Source: Acidimicrobiia bacterium (GTDB taxonomy: Bacteria > Actinomycetota > Acidimicrobiia > Acidimicrobiales > Ilumatobacteraceae). Taken from it: a stretch of DNA of 7,470 nucleotides. Both the position numbers and the translations under genes were made by a program. Positions 1-6,104 of this stretch are shown here, one piece after another (within the stretch, counting starts at the first letter, position 1; each line of letters starts with the position of its first letter). The notes under the pieces are model-generated. The model had not been told where the DNA came from and made no database searches. It saw nothing but the letters and a program-made list of their open reading frames with translations. Where the stretch lies: NCBI GenBank assembly GCA_010030605.1, contig RHCK01000076.1:1-7470 (forward strand). Direction: 5' to 3'.

Positions 1-219
1 GACTTCGCGAACGATCTCAGCCAGTCGTATTTCCTGATCGCGGTGTCCGCGTCGAGCAACCGATCGAAGAGTGATCGCGATCCGGCCGAGTGGATGCCGA
101 CCAACGCCTCGTATCGATGCGAGTACGTGCGCATCTGGGTGCAAGTCAAGCGAGCCTGGAATCTGTCGGTCGACCAAGCCGAGAACGACGCGATTCGCAA
201 CACCCTCGCCGCCTGCTGA
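1..219 (+). CDS. HNH endonuclease family protein (DUF1524 / GmrSD-type C-terminal), 3' end only
   Basis: Frame 1 is open from the first base to a TGA at 217-219 and gives 72 residues; the 5' part lies outside the window. The tail contains LIAVSASSNRSKSDRDPAEW, followed by a YRCEYVRIWVQVK segment, an LSVDQAE segment and a terminal Cys. From memory of the family, this order (ASxNRSKxDxDPAEW, then C-x-Y-x(3)-W-x(2)-K, then LSVDxAE) is the C-terminal half of the small, often secreted actinobacterial HNH nucleases of the DUF1524 group. The Asn and Asp/Lys of the NRSKxDxDP block belong to the end of the HNH metal-binding motif. The catalytic His (DHVVPL-like motif) would be upstream and cannot be seen. 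The protein probably cleaves nucleic acid, but whether it is exported or part of a defence system cannot be judged from this fragment. It converges on the haloalkane dehalogenase gene, with a strong hairpin between them. Confidence 0.82.
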   Translation, partial: DFANDLSQSYFLIAVSASSNRSKSDRDPAEWMPTNASYRCEYVRIWVQVKRAWNLSVDQAENDAIRNTLAAC

Positions 220-225
220 CGCACC

Positions 226-277
226 CGTTCTGGGTAACCAAAGTGCCCGAAAACGGGCACTTTGGTTACCCAGAACG
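226..277. terminator. Perfect 24-bp inverted repeat with AAAA loop, probable bidirectional terminator
   Basis: Bases 226-249 are the exact reverse complement of 254-277, separated by AAAA (250-253). The stem core is GTGCCCG-AAAA-CGGGCAC, extended outwards without a mismatch through GGGTAACC/GGTTACCC. It lies 6 nt after the stop of the plus-strand HNH gene and 17 nt after the stop of the minus-strand dehalogenase gene, filling the convergent intergenic gap. No T-run follows on either strand, so it is not a classic intrinsic terminator. U-less hairpins between convergent genes have been proposed as terminators in actinobacteria. A dispersed palindromic repeat or an mRNA 3'-end stabiliser is the alternative. 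Confidence 0.7.
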
Positions 278-294
278 AAGAGGGAGTGCCGGTG

Positions 295-1200
295 TTAGCG
301 GATGGTGCTGTTGACGAAGGCCGCCAACTCCGGACCGCGGTCTTCCTGCAAGAAGTGACCCGCACCCGCGATCGTGGTGTGCGTCGACGTCTCGCATCCG
401 GGAATCTGCTTGCGGAAGGTCCATTCGCCGTTCTTGGTTACCGGATCACTGTCGCTGAAGGCGCAATGGAACGGCTTGGTCCACTTCTTCAGAATTTCCC
501 ACGCCGCCAGGTTCTCCTTCGACGATGGATAGTCGAGCGACGCCGGCACCAACGTGGGGAAGATGCGCGCACCGGCCTTGTAGGACTCGTCCGGGTACGG
601 CGCGTCGTAAGCCGCCAACACCTCGGGAGCCAACGGCTTGGTGGTGCAACCACCTTGGATGATCTTCGACGTCTCGAACACCGGGGTCTTTTGACTGAAC
701 TCCCGCCACGCTTTGAAAGCCGCGTTGGGTTCGGGATCACCGGTCGGCAAGCCACCATTGCCCAACACCACGCGATCGAAACGATCGGGGAACGCAGTCA
801 CCAATCGCAGACCGATCAAACTGCCCCAGTCCTGGCACACCAACGTGAGCGAACGCAGATCGTTCGCCACCAACCATTGGCTCATCCAGTCGACGTGTCG
901 CTCGTAGGTGTAATCGGTCGTTTGCGTGGGCTTGTCGCTACGGCCGAAACCGATGAGGTCGGGAGCCACCACTCGGTGTCCGGCCGCGGTCAACACCGGA
1001 ATCATGGTGCGATAGAGGAAGCTCCACGATGGTTCGCCATGCATGCACAAGATCGTGTTCGGTGCGTTCTTGTCACCGGCGTCGACGTGGGCCACGCGCA
1101 TCGACGTGCCATCGTCGACCGTGATGTTCGTGTACGTCACGGGGAAATCGAAGTCGGGCACGGCGGCAAAGGCGGAATCAGGGGTACGGAGAACGTCCAT
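295..1200 (-). CDS. dhmA: Haloalkane dehalogenase, subfamily HLD-I (DhlA-like)
   Basis: This 301-residue alpha/beta-hydrolase should hydrolyse carbon-halogen bonds of haloalkanes to an alcohol, halide and proton (EC 3.8.1.5) in the cytoplasm. Visible residues: HGEPSWSFLYR (54-64), where Glu56 follows the oxyanion HG; the nucleophile elbow CQDWGS (122-127) with Asp124 and the halide-binding Trp125; a cap domain with AFKAWREFSQ (161-170), whose Trp165 is the likely second halide-stabilising Trp; AYDAPYPDESYKAGARIFP (198-216), a close match to the DhlA cap; probable catalytic acid Asp252 in SDSDPVT; and His282 in GAGHFLQED. Asp124 and Trp125 fall at the same numbers as in Xanthobacter DhlA, and the order nucleophile-cap-acid after strand 7-His fits HLD-I. 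The ATG at 1200 is preceded by AAGGTGA at 1207-1213, a good Shine-Dalgarno. Stop is TAA. It is the last gene of the minus-strand operon, 31 nt after the MBL gene. One oddity is Ser127, where DhlA has Gly. The substrate is unknown. The symbol dhmA is the one commonly given to HLD-I proteins and is a family-level label. Confidence 0.93.
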   Translation of the reverse strand: MDVLRTPDSAFAAVPDFDFPVTYTNITVDDGTSMRVAHVDAGDKNAPNTILCMHGEPSWSFLYRTMIPVLTAAGHRVVAPDLIGFGRSDKPTQTTDYTYERHVDWMSQWLVANDLRSLTLVCQDWGSLIGLRLVTAFPDRFDRVVLGNGGLPTGDPEPNAAFKAWREFSQKTPVFETSKIIQGGCTTKPLAPEVLAAYDAPYPDESYKAGARIFPTLVPASLDYPSSKENLAAWEILKKWTKPFHCAFSDSDPVTKNGEWTFRKQIPGCETSTHTTIAGAGHFLQEDRGPELAAFVNSTIR

Positions 1201-1206
1201 AAAGTG

Positions 1207-1213
1207 TCACCTT
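1207..1213 (-). promoter_or_regulatory. Ribosome binding site of the haloalkane dehalogenase
   Basis: The minus strand reads AAGGTGA, ending 6 nt before the ATG at 1200. It lies in the 31-nt gap (1201-1231) after the MBL hydrolase stop, which is the most AT-rich and longest gap inside this operon. The dehalogenase can therefore be translated independently of its upstream neighbour. Confidence 0.6.
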
Positions 1214-1231
1214 ATCTGCAACTAATTGTCG

Positions 1232-2263
1232 TCAGCGAGTCGGGAGGTCATAGGTGCTCGAGAGACGCGCCGGTCCGCCTCCACGAACCAACAAACGCCC
1301 TTCGGCCGCCAGTTGAGTGAGATGCGCCAACACGCTTCGGGCGGCCGGAATGTGCAACTCGGGTGCCACCGCGGCGTACATACGACGCACCATGGGCGCC
1401 ACCGTGTTCAGCCCCTCGGCCACCGAGGCCAACACCTGAGCCTCTCGGGCCAGTCGATGCTCGTAGTACGCGGTGAGAAATGGCTTCGGATCGGTGACGG
1501 CCGCACCGTGCGTGGGCCACAACACGCGATCGTCGCGCATTTGCACCTTCTTCAACGACGCGAGATAGTCACGCATGTCGCCGTCGGGCGGTGACACCAC
1601 GGTGGTGCTCCACCCCATGATGTGATCACCGGTGAAGAGGGCCTTCTCTTCTTCCAGACACACGCACATGTGATTCGACGTGTGGCCGGGAGTGTGCACC
1701 GCGGTCAGGGTCCATCCGTCGCCATGAGCCGCCACCTCGCCATCGTTCACGCGCACGTCGGGATCGAAGTCGGTGTCCACCGACTCGCGCATCTCCATGT
1801 CGTCAGGATCGAGTCCGGCGGCGCGCGCGATCTCGCGTTCCTTCTCGATTTCCTCGGCGGACTTGGGCGGTGGCTTCAGATCCTCCATCACCTTGATGTC
1901 GTCGTCGTTGTCCAACAACCCCACGTCACCATGCGGCTTCCATGCCACGGTGGGAGCACCCGTCTGTTCGCGGAACCACGCCGCCAAACCCACGTGATCG
2001 CTGTGGCAATGGGTCACCACGATGGCGCGCACCTTCAGATCGTCGACGGCGCGCAACAACGCTTCGCGATGCTCGGGCAGATCCGGTCCTGGATCGATGA
2101 CGGCCGCATCTCCCGAAGCTCCGGCGACGATGTACGTGCCCGTTCCGGTGAAGGTGAACTTCGACGGATTACGTGCGATCACCCGTCGCACTCGCGCGCT
2201 CACGTGCTCGACCTCGGCATAACGCAACGGATCGATCGGACCCACGAACGGAATTCCTGCCAT
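1232..2263 (-). CDS. MBL-fold metallo-hydrolase with C-terminal winged-helix (LACTB2/glyoxalase II-like)
   Basis: This 343-residue protein has a complete dinuclear metal site of the metallo-beta-lactamase superfamily. The ligands are THCHSDH (84-90; His85, His87, Asp89, His90), His194 in TPGHTSNH, Asp213 in TGDH and His252 in PTHG. The N-terminal segment TGTYIV...AAVIDPGP (41-60) is the typical first strand pair. The C-terminal part from about 265 (YYEHRLAREAQVL...HLTQLAAEGRL) is helical and ends in a winged-helix-like element, as in LACTB2-type hydrolases. Such proteins act on thioesters, esters, lactones or RNA; the substrate here cannot be told. A strongly charged stretch (about 113-175, rich in Asp/Glu/Lys) sits between the HxHxDH motif and the third ligand and looks like an expanded loop. 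The ATG at 2263 is preceded by GAGGGGG at 2267-2273, and the gene starts 12 nt after the asparaginase stop, so coupled translation is likely. Family assignment is secure; function is not. Confidence 0.92.
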   Translation of the reverse strand: MAGIPFVGPIDPLRYAEVEHVSARVRRVIARNPSKFTFTGTGTYIVAGASGDAAVIDPGPDLPEHREALLRAVDDLKVRAIVVTHCHSDHVGLAAWFREQTGAPTVAWKPHGDVGLLDNDDDIKVMEDLKPPPKSAEEIEKEREIARAAGLDPDDMEMRESVDTDFDPDVRVNDGEVAAHGDGWTLTAVHTPGHTSNHMCVCLEEEKALFTGDHIMGWSTTVVSPPDGDMRDYLASLKKVQMRDDRVLWPTHGAAVTDPKPFLTAYYEHRLAREAQVLASVAEGLNTVAPMVRRMYAAVAPELHIPAARSVLAHLTQLAAEGRLLVRGGGPARLSSTYDLPTR

Positions 2264-2275
2264 GATCCCCCTCGA

Positions 2276-3265
2276 TCAGCCGCGGCCCGCCAAGCGCGCC
2301 AGTTCCCCGACAATACGCACGTCGCCCACCGGTTTTCCGTGCCCGAGCACCAACGAGTCGAACGTGCCCTCGCGAACCGCCGACACTTCCACCCCGAGCG
2401 CCAGCAACGCCGCACGCATCAAGGGTGGTCGCGGACGATTCGCCCCGTCGGCCACCTTCAGAGCCACGGCCCGCCCGTCGGGTAACGCCGCGGCGTACAC
2501 GCCCTCGGCGCCATCCTTGGCCATGAGCCCCGGAATGCCGCGCATCAACAAGGTCACGTCGCGATCCGGGCCACCCACCATCTCGGGATGCGATGACATG
2601 GCGCGATGAATACGTAACCCGGCGTCACCCGCGTCTCCGATGGCCATGGCACGGAACGCTCGCGCCAAACCCACGAGCGGAATCACGTGCGCGGGGGCAC
2701 CGCAACCGTCGACACCGATGCCCGCCACGGGCGCGCTCGTGAGCGCCGGAATGCCGTTGGTGATGGCCAACTGAAGTGGGTGCTCGACGCGGAGGTACTC
2801 GGGACCGTGGCCCCATCCGTTGATGACGCAGGTGGCCAACATTCCCGCGTGTTTGCCCGAGCAATTCATGAGCAGCGCCGACGGTTCCCCACCCTGGCGC
2901 ACGAAGCGCATCGATTCCGACTCATCGAGCGGAAGATCGGCGGTGTTGCCGAGCGCGGATTCGTTCAGACCCACCGACGCCAAAATGCGGCGCGCTCCGT
3001 CGAGGTGCATCGGGCGCCCATCGTGCGACGCGCACACCAAGGCCAAAAGTTCATCGGGGAGGTCGAGCCCTGCCGACACCATGGCGTGGGCCTGCAACGG
3101 CTTGGTCGACGAACGCGGATAGATCGGCAACAGAGGGTCACCGAACGCGAACGCCACCGATCCATCACGATCGAGTCCGACGACGGCGGCGTGATGAACG
3201 GACTCGAGAATGTCACTGCGATACGTGACCGCCAGCGGCTCGTACGCCTCGATCGGTTCGACCAT
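2276..3265 (-). CDS. Type II L-asparaginase of the Asparaginase_II (Rhizobium etli inducible) family
   Basis: The 329-residue product should convert L-asparagine and water to L-aspartate and ammonia. Its motifs are those of Pfam Asparaginase_II, which is unrelated in fold to the E. coli AnsA/AnsB enzymes. They are YPRSSTKPLQA (49-59; Ser52 and Lys55), CASHDG (78-83; Ser80), NCSGKHAGML (134-143; Cys135, Lys138), GVDGCGAP (184-191; Cys188), KDGAEGVYA (250-258) and KVADGANRPRPP (270-281). In the R. etli enzyme, as I recall it, the equivalent Ser-Lys pairs form the active site, and Cys135/Lys138/Cys189 hold a metal ion; all counterparts are present. No signal peptide is evident, so the protein is probably cytoplasmic. 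The ATG at 3265 is chosen because family similarity begins right there (MVEPIEAYEPLAVTYRSD). The frame stays open up to 3820, but that part is low-complexity and opposes the transporter gene's coding frame. It starts 5 nt after the transporter stop with only a weak GGAG upstream, suggesting translational coupling. Confidence 0.92.
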   Translation of the reverse strand: MVEPIEAYEPLAVTYRSDILESVHHAAVVGLDRDGSVAFAFGDPLLPIYPRSSTKPLQAHAMVSAGLDLPDELLALVCASHDGRPMHLDGARRILASVGLNESALGNTADLPLDESESMRFVRQGGEPSALLMNCSGKHAGMLATCVINGWGHGPEYLRVEHPLQLAITNGIPALTSAPVAGIGVDGCGAPAHVIPLVGLARAFRAMAIGDAGDAGLRIHRAMSSHPEMVGGPDRDVTLLMRGIPGLMAKDGAEGVYAAALPDGRAVALKVADGANRPRPPLMRAALLALGVEVSAVREGTFDSLVLGHGKPVGDVRIVGELARLAGRG

Positions 3266-3270
3266 GCGGA

Positions 3271-4440
3271 TCAGACTCCGCGACCACGCCGAAAACGACG
3301 ACGCGCACCCGGGGACAAATCGTGCGAACGACGCGGCTTCTTCTCGGCCATCTCCACCAAGGGGTTGTCGATCAGTTCGTGACGCTCGCCGGCCGCCCCG
3401 ACGAGAGCAACCGCCATCGCCGCCACCGGCAGCCCGAGTACCGCACCAACCGGACCCAAAAGAGCACCGCCGGCGATCGCCGATCCGAACGAGATGGCCG
3501 GATGGATCTCCATCGTGCGCGCGGTGATCTTCGGAGCAACCAGAAAGTTCTCCAGTTGTTGATAGGCGATGATCACCAGGATCACCACGAGTGCCTTCAC
3601 CGGCGAATCGATGAACGTGATCAACACCGGCAACACGCCGGCGATGTACGTGCCGATCACCGGGATGAACTGCGAGATGAGTCCCACCCAGATGGCCAAC
3701 GCCACCGGCGCCGCGGTGCCCAACGATTGAAACGCGACCCAATGCACCAAGGCCGAGACTCCGGCCAGCAGCGCTCGGCTGTACAGATATCCACCCGTCT
3801 TTTCGATCGCCAGTTCCCACGTGGACAGAACGCGCGCCTGTCGATCGGGTTTCAGACGACTACATATGGCGCGACGAAGTTTCGGTCCGTCGGCGACCAT
3901 ATAAAACGTGAACAGCATGATCGAGAATCCCTGCAACAACAGACCGAGGGCGGTCACCGAAAGCTTCAGTGCCGCGCCCTGCTGTCCCTTGATGAACTTC
4001 TGCACTCGACCGTCGGGGTCTTGAATGCTGTCATTCACCTTCTGTGCGTCGATGTCGGCGCCGAAGTTGTCGTTGAGAAACTCGACGGTTCGGTTCACGT
4101 AACGATCGGAGTTCTGCGCGAGGTCGGCCACCTGGGTGGCGACCAAGGTTCCAATGGCCGCGATGAAGATGACCACGCCCAGGAGCAGGCCGAGAAGAAT
4201 GAGCATGGTGGCGCGTCCACGACGCCAACCTCGTCGAGCGAGCACACCGACTCCGGGTTCGATGGCCAACGACAAAAACAGTGACACCAGACCGATCACC
4301 AGCAACGAGGACAGTCGCGAGTACGCGTATCGGAACAGAATGGTCGCGAGGAACCCCAGCCAGAAAACGAGGGACGCTTTCCAAACCCAACGCGGCATGC
4401 GATCGGAACTGGGATTCGGCGCTTGAGACTCCTCGGCCAT
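3271..4440 (-). CDS. AI-2E family transporter (YdiK/TqsA/PerM-like membrane protein)
   Basis: This 389-residue integral membrane protein belongs to the AI-2E transporter (formerly UPF0118) family. Hydrophobic segments are seen at about 22-38, 43-62, 78-103, 160-182, 222-248, 249-275, 282-297 and 315-348. A soluble loop sits at about 104-158 (DLAQNSDRYVNRTVEFLNDN...), the usual extracytoplasmic region of the family. Hallmarks are GGYLYSRALLAG (216-227), QFIPVIGTYIAGVLP (257-271) and YQQLENFLVAPKI (293-305). The C-terminus is a basic tail (367-389). Family members have been linked to autoinducer-2 export, sodium/proton antiport or other small-molecule efflux; the substrate here is unknown. The start is placed at ATG 4440 (MAEESQAPNP). 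A reading frame from 4578 would overlap the divergent gene's start and adds no recognisable sequence. No Shine-Dalgarno is apparent, but TACGCT sits exactly 6 nt before the ATG, compatible with a leaderless transcript. It is the first gene of the four-gene operon. Confidence 0.9.
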   Translation of the reverse strand: MAEESQAPNPSSDRMPRWVWKASLVFWLGFLATILFRYAYSRLSSLLVIGLVSLFLSLAIEPGVGVLARRGWRRGRATMLILLGLLLGVVIFIAAIGTLVATQVADLAQNSDRYVNRTVEFLNDNFGADIDAQKVNDSIQDPDGRVQKFIKGQQGAALKLSVTALGLLLQGFSIMLFTFYMVADGPKLRRAICSRLKPDRQARVLSTWELAIEKTGGYLYSRALLAGVSALVHWVAFQSLGTAAPVALAIWVGLISQFIPVIGTYIAGVLPVLITFIDSPVKALVVILVIIAYQQLENFLVAPKITARTMEIHPAISFGSAIAGGALLGPVGAVLGLPVAAMAVALVGAAGERHELIDNPLVEMAEKKPRRSHDLSPGARRRFRRGRGV

Positions 4441-4510
4441 GTGACGAGCGTATCCCCCGCGCATGGACGGCTCACGTGGACACTGCCCAAAGGTCGTGAG
4501 ACGATGACGC
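4441..4510. promoter_or_regulatory. Divergent promoter region between transporter operon and MpaB-like gene
   Basis: This 70-bp gap separates two divergently read genes, so both promoters should lie in or near it. On the minus strand TACGCT (4447-4452) is a TANNNT-type -10 candidate. Towards the plus gene no clear -10 or strong Shine-Dalgarno is seen. A small inverted repeat, CTCACG (4471-4476) and CGTGAG (4495-4500), lies near the plus-strand start and could be an operator or chance. A CACGTG palindrome is part of the left arm region (4473-4478). Confidence 0.5.
4447..4452 (-). promoter_or_regulatory. Candidate -10 box (leaderless) for the transporter operon
   Basis: The minus strand reads TACGCT, followed by six bases and the ATG at 4440. 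That spacing would put transcription start on or next to the A of the start codon, as in leaderless actinobacterial mRNAs. No convincing -35 hexamer was found at 16-19 bp, so this rests on the TANNNT match, its spacing and the absence of a Shine-Dalgarno. Confidence 0.35.
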
Positions 4511-5383
4511 ATGGCCATCGATCCCACGCACATCGTCACCTCGGTGCGCGACGTGGTGGCGGATGCAGTGCGATCCAAGGTGGTGGGTCCGAATGCCGAC
4601 GAGCGGGCCGCTCAACTGTTCGCCGCACCCGGTGAGCGTTGGTTCGCCGAGGACCGGCCCATCAGAGTCATCCACGCCGACACGGCCATGTTCGTCGGCG
4701 GGTTGCGCGCTCTTCTTTTCCAGTCGCTCCACCCGTTGGCCATGGCCGGCGTGGCTCAGCACAGCGATTACAAAGCCGACCCGTGGGGTCGTCTGCAACG
4801 CACCGCCGACTTTCTGGCCGCCACCACGTTCGGTCCGGCCGACCAAGCTCAACAGACGATCGACATGATCAAACGAGTTCACACACGGGTGGTGGGAACA
4901 GCGTCGGATGGTCGCCCCTACAGTGCCAACGATCCGCACCTGCTGAAGTGGGTGCACATCGCCGAGGTGGATTCCTTCATCGCCGCTCATCGAACATTCG
5001 GTGACGTTCGATTGACCAACGCGGACTACGACGGTTACGTCGCCGACATGGCGGTCATCGCCATCGCACTCGGCGTGAACGACGCACCGCGCACCACGCA
5101 GGAACTGCGCGAAAGTCTTCGCGACTACCGACCCGAGTTGCGATCGTCGGCCGAGGCGCGTGACGCTGCTCGTTACCTGTTGCTCACTCCGCCGTTGCCG
5201 ATCGTGATTCGGCCGGCGTATGGACTACTGGCCGCGGCCGCGGTGAGTCTGATGCCCACCTGGACCCGCGTTCCGTTGCGATTGCCGTGGCTGCCCCTCA
5301 GCGAACGCGCATTAGTTCGACCCGCCGGCACCACGCTGGTGAAAACGTTGCGCTGGGCTCTGGCCCCTACCGCGCCACACTGA
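4511..5383 (+). CDS. Oxygenase MpaB family / DUF2236 domain protein
   Basis: The 290-residue, mostly helical protein matches the DUF2236 (MpaB/latex-clearing-protein-like) family. Members characterised elsewhere are b-type haem proteins, such as the rubber oxygenase Lcp and the MpaB oxygenase of mycophenolate synthesis. Family-like blocks are FVGGLRALLFQSLHPLAMAG (61-80; His74), WGRLQRTADFLAATTFG (92-108; Arg97), IKRVHTRVVG (120-129; His124), NDPHLLKWVHIAEVDSF (140-156; His143, His149) and a late LLLTPPLP...RPAYGLLAAAAVSLMP block (223-249). Which His binds haem cannot be decided by eye. There is no signal peptide. The start at 4511 is well fixed, since an in-frame TGA lies at 4505-4507. A strong Shine-Dalgarno is lacking. 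It is transcribed alone, away from the transporter operon, and its last 17 bp overlap the 3' end of the minus-strand gene 5367-6098. The physiological substrate is unknown; a role in lipid or hydrocarbon oxidation is only a guess. Confidence 0.88.
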   Translation: MAIDPTHIVTSVRDVVADAVRSKVVGPNADERAAQLFAAPGERWFAEDRPIRVIHADTAMFVGGLRALLFQSLHPLAMAGVAQHSDYKADPWGRLQRTADFLAATTFGPADQAQQTIDMIKRVHTRVVGTASDGRPYSANDPHLLKWVHIAEVDSFIAAHRTFGDVRLTNADYDGYVADMAVIAIALGVNDAPRTTQELRESLRDYRPELRSSAEARDAARYLLLTPPLPIVIRPAYGLLAAAAVSLMPTWTRVPLRLPWLPLSERALVRPAGTTLVKTLRWALAPTAPH

Positions 5384-6098
5384 TCAACGCGTCGTACAAG
5401 TTTTGCTGGTGCGGATCGGTGGCCGCGGTGTCCTCCGGATGCCACTGCACTCCGATCAACCATTGATCACGACCGGTGTGCTCGAGACCCTCGACCAAAC
5501 CGTCGGATGAACGCGCCACCACCTTCAGTCCCTTGCCCACCACATCGATTCCCTGGTGATGGAACGAAGCGACGTTCACTTTCGTGGCACCGACGGCCTT
5601 CGAGAGCTTCGTGCGCGGCGTGATCTCGACGTCGTGCAAGGCGTAGTCCTGACCGGCGGGGAACTTTCCCGGTGCATGTTGGACGACTCCGGGAATGTCG
5701 CCGATGTGTTGAATCAGCGTTCCGCCCAACGCCACATTGACTAGTTGGATGCCCCGGCACACGGCCAACGTCGGCAACTTCAATTCGATGGCGGCGTGCA
5801 CCAAGGCCATTTCGAATTGATCTTGCTCGGCGTTCACGCCATACACGTGCGGTTGACGATGCTGGCCGTACAAGTGCGGGTCGACATCGGCACCGCCCAT
5901 CAACACCAGCGCCTTGAAGCCCTTCAACAACTGCACCGCTTCGTCGTGGCGCAATTCGCGCGGACTCAACGTCAATGGTTCGCCACCGGCACGAAGCACC
6001 GCGTCGAGATACACCCGTCCGGCGAACGAGATCGCACTGCGCGACACGCGGCCAGCGGCGGCAACGCGACCGGCGACGGCAATGGGCGGGCGCTTCAT
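5367..6098 (-). CDS. Gamma-glutamyl-gamma-aminobutyrate hydrolase family protein (peptidase C26, PuuD-like)
   Basis: This 243-residue class I glutamine-amidotransferase-fold hydrolase carries LVLMGGADVDPHLYG (64-78), the nucleophile elbow LAVCRGIQLVNVALGGTL (111-128; Cys114), SFHHQGID (178-185) and GVQWHPEDT (216-224; His220 and Glu222). The Cys-His-Glu triad is therefore complete. The family member PuuD hydrolyses gamma-glutamyl-GABA in putrescine breakdown; other members cleave folate polyglutamates or similar gamma-glutamyl amides. No other putrescine-pathway gene lies in the window, so the substrate is open and no symbol is given. It begins 25 nt after the YcaQ-like gene's stop and is probably co-transcribed with it. 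No Shine-Dalgarno precedes the ATG. Instead TAACCT (6105-6110) lies 6 nt upstream, a possible internal leaderless promoter. Its TAG stop (5367-5369) lies inside the convergent MpaB-like gene. Confidence 0.92.
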   Translation of the reverse strand: MKRPPIAVAGRVAAAGRVSRSAISFAGRVYLDAVLRAGGEPLTLSPRELRHDEAVQLLKGFKALVLMGGADVDPHLYGQHRQPHVYGVNAEQDQFEMALVHAAIELKLPTLAVCRGIQLVNVALGGTLIQHIGDIPGVVQHAPGKFPAGQDYALHDVEITPRTKLSKAVGATKVNVASFHHQGIDVVGKGLKVVARSSDGLVEGLEHTGRDQWLIGVQWHPEDTAATDPHQQNLYDALISVAR

Positions 6099-6104
6099 GG
6101 TTCA

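Noticed and set aside
226..277. Hairpin considered as an insertion-sequence end or attachment site
   Set aside because: No transposase, integrase, target-site duplication or second copy is present in the window, and its placement between two stops is better explained by termination.
262..1320. Plus-strand open frame of 352 codons opposite the haloalkane dehalogenase
   Set aside because: It is the antisense shadow of a gene with a complete catalytic set. The translation is Arg/His-rich without family motifs, and its start falls inside the hairpin.
1622..2485. Plus-strand open frame of 287 codons opposite the MBL hydrolase and the asparaginase 3' end
   Set aside because: His/Arg-rich antisense translation that spans the junction of two real minus-strand genes, with no family resemblance.
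3266..3820. N-terminal extension of the asparaginase reading frame (frame open from 3820, 185 extra residues)
   Set aside because: The added sequence is Gly/Arg/Ser-rich with no recognisable domain, overlaps the well-supported transporter gene in another frame on the same strand, and asparaginase family similarity begins at the ATG at 3265.
3322..4284. Plus-strand open frame of 320 codons opposite the transporter
   Set aside because: The translation is dominated by Arg, His, Gln and Asp, the expected complement of a hydrophobic membrane protein gene in a GC-rich genome.
4441..4578. Upstream start for the transporter at 4578 giving 46 extra residues
   Set aside because: It would cross the whole divergent promoter region and overlap the start of the MpaB-like gene; the extra residues are not membrane-like or family-like, and ATG 4440 gives the usual family length.
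5367..6098. Assignment of the C26 hydrolase as puuD of a putrescine pathway
   Set aside because: The catalytic triad fits the family, but no puuA, puuB or puuC homologue is in the window and the family has several substrates, so the symbol was withheld.
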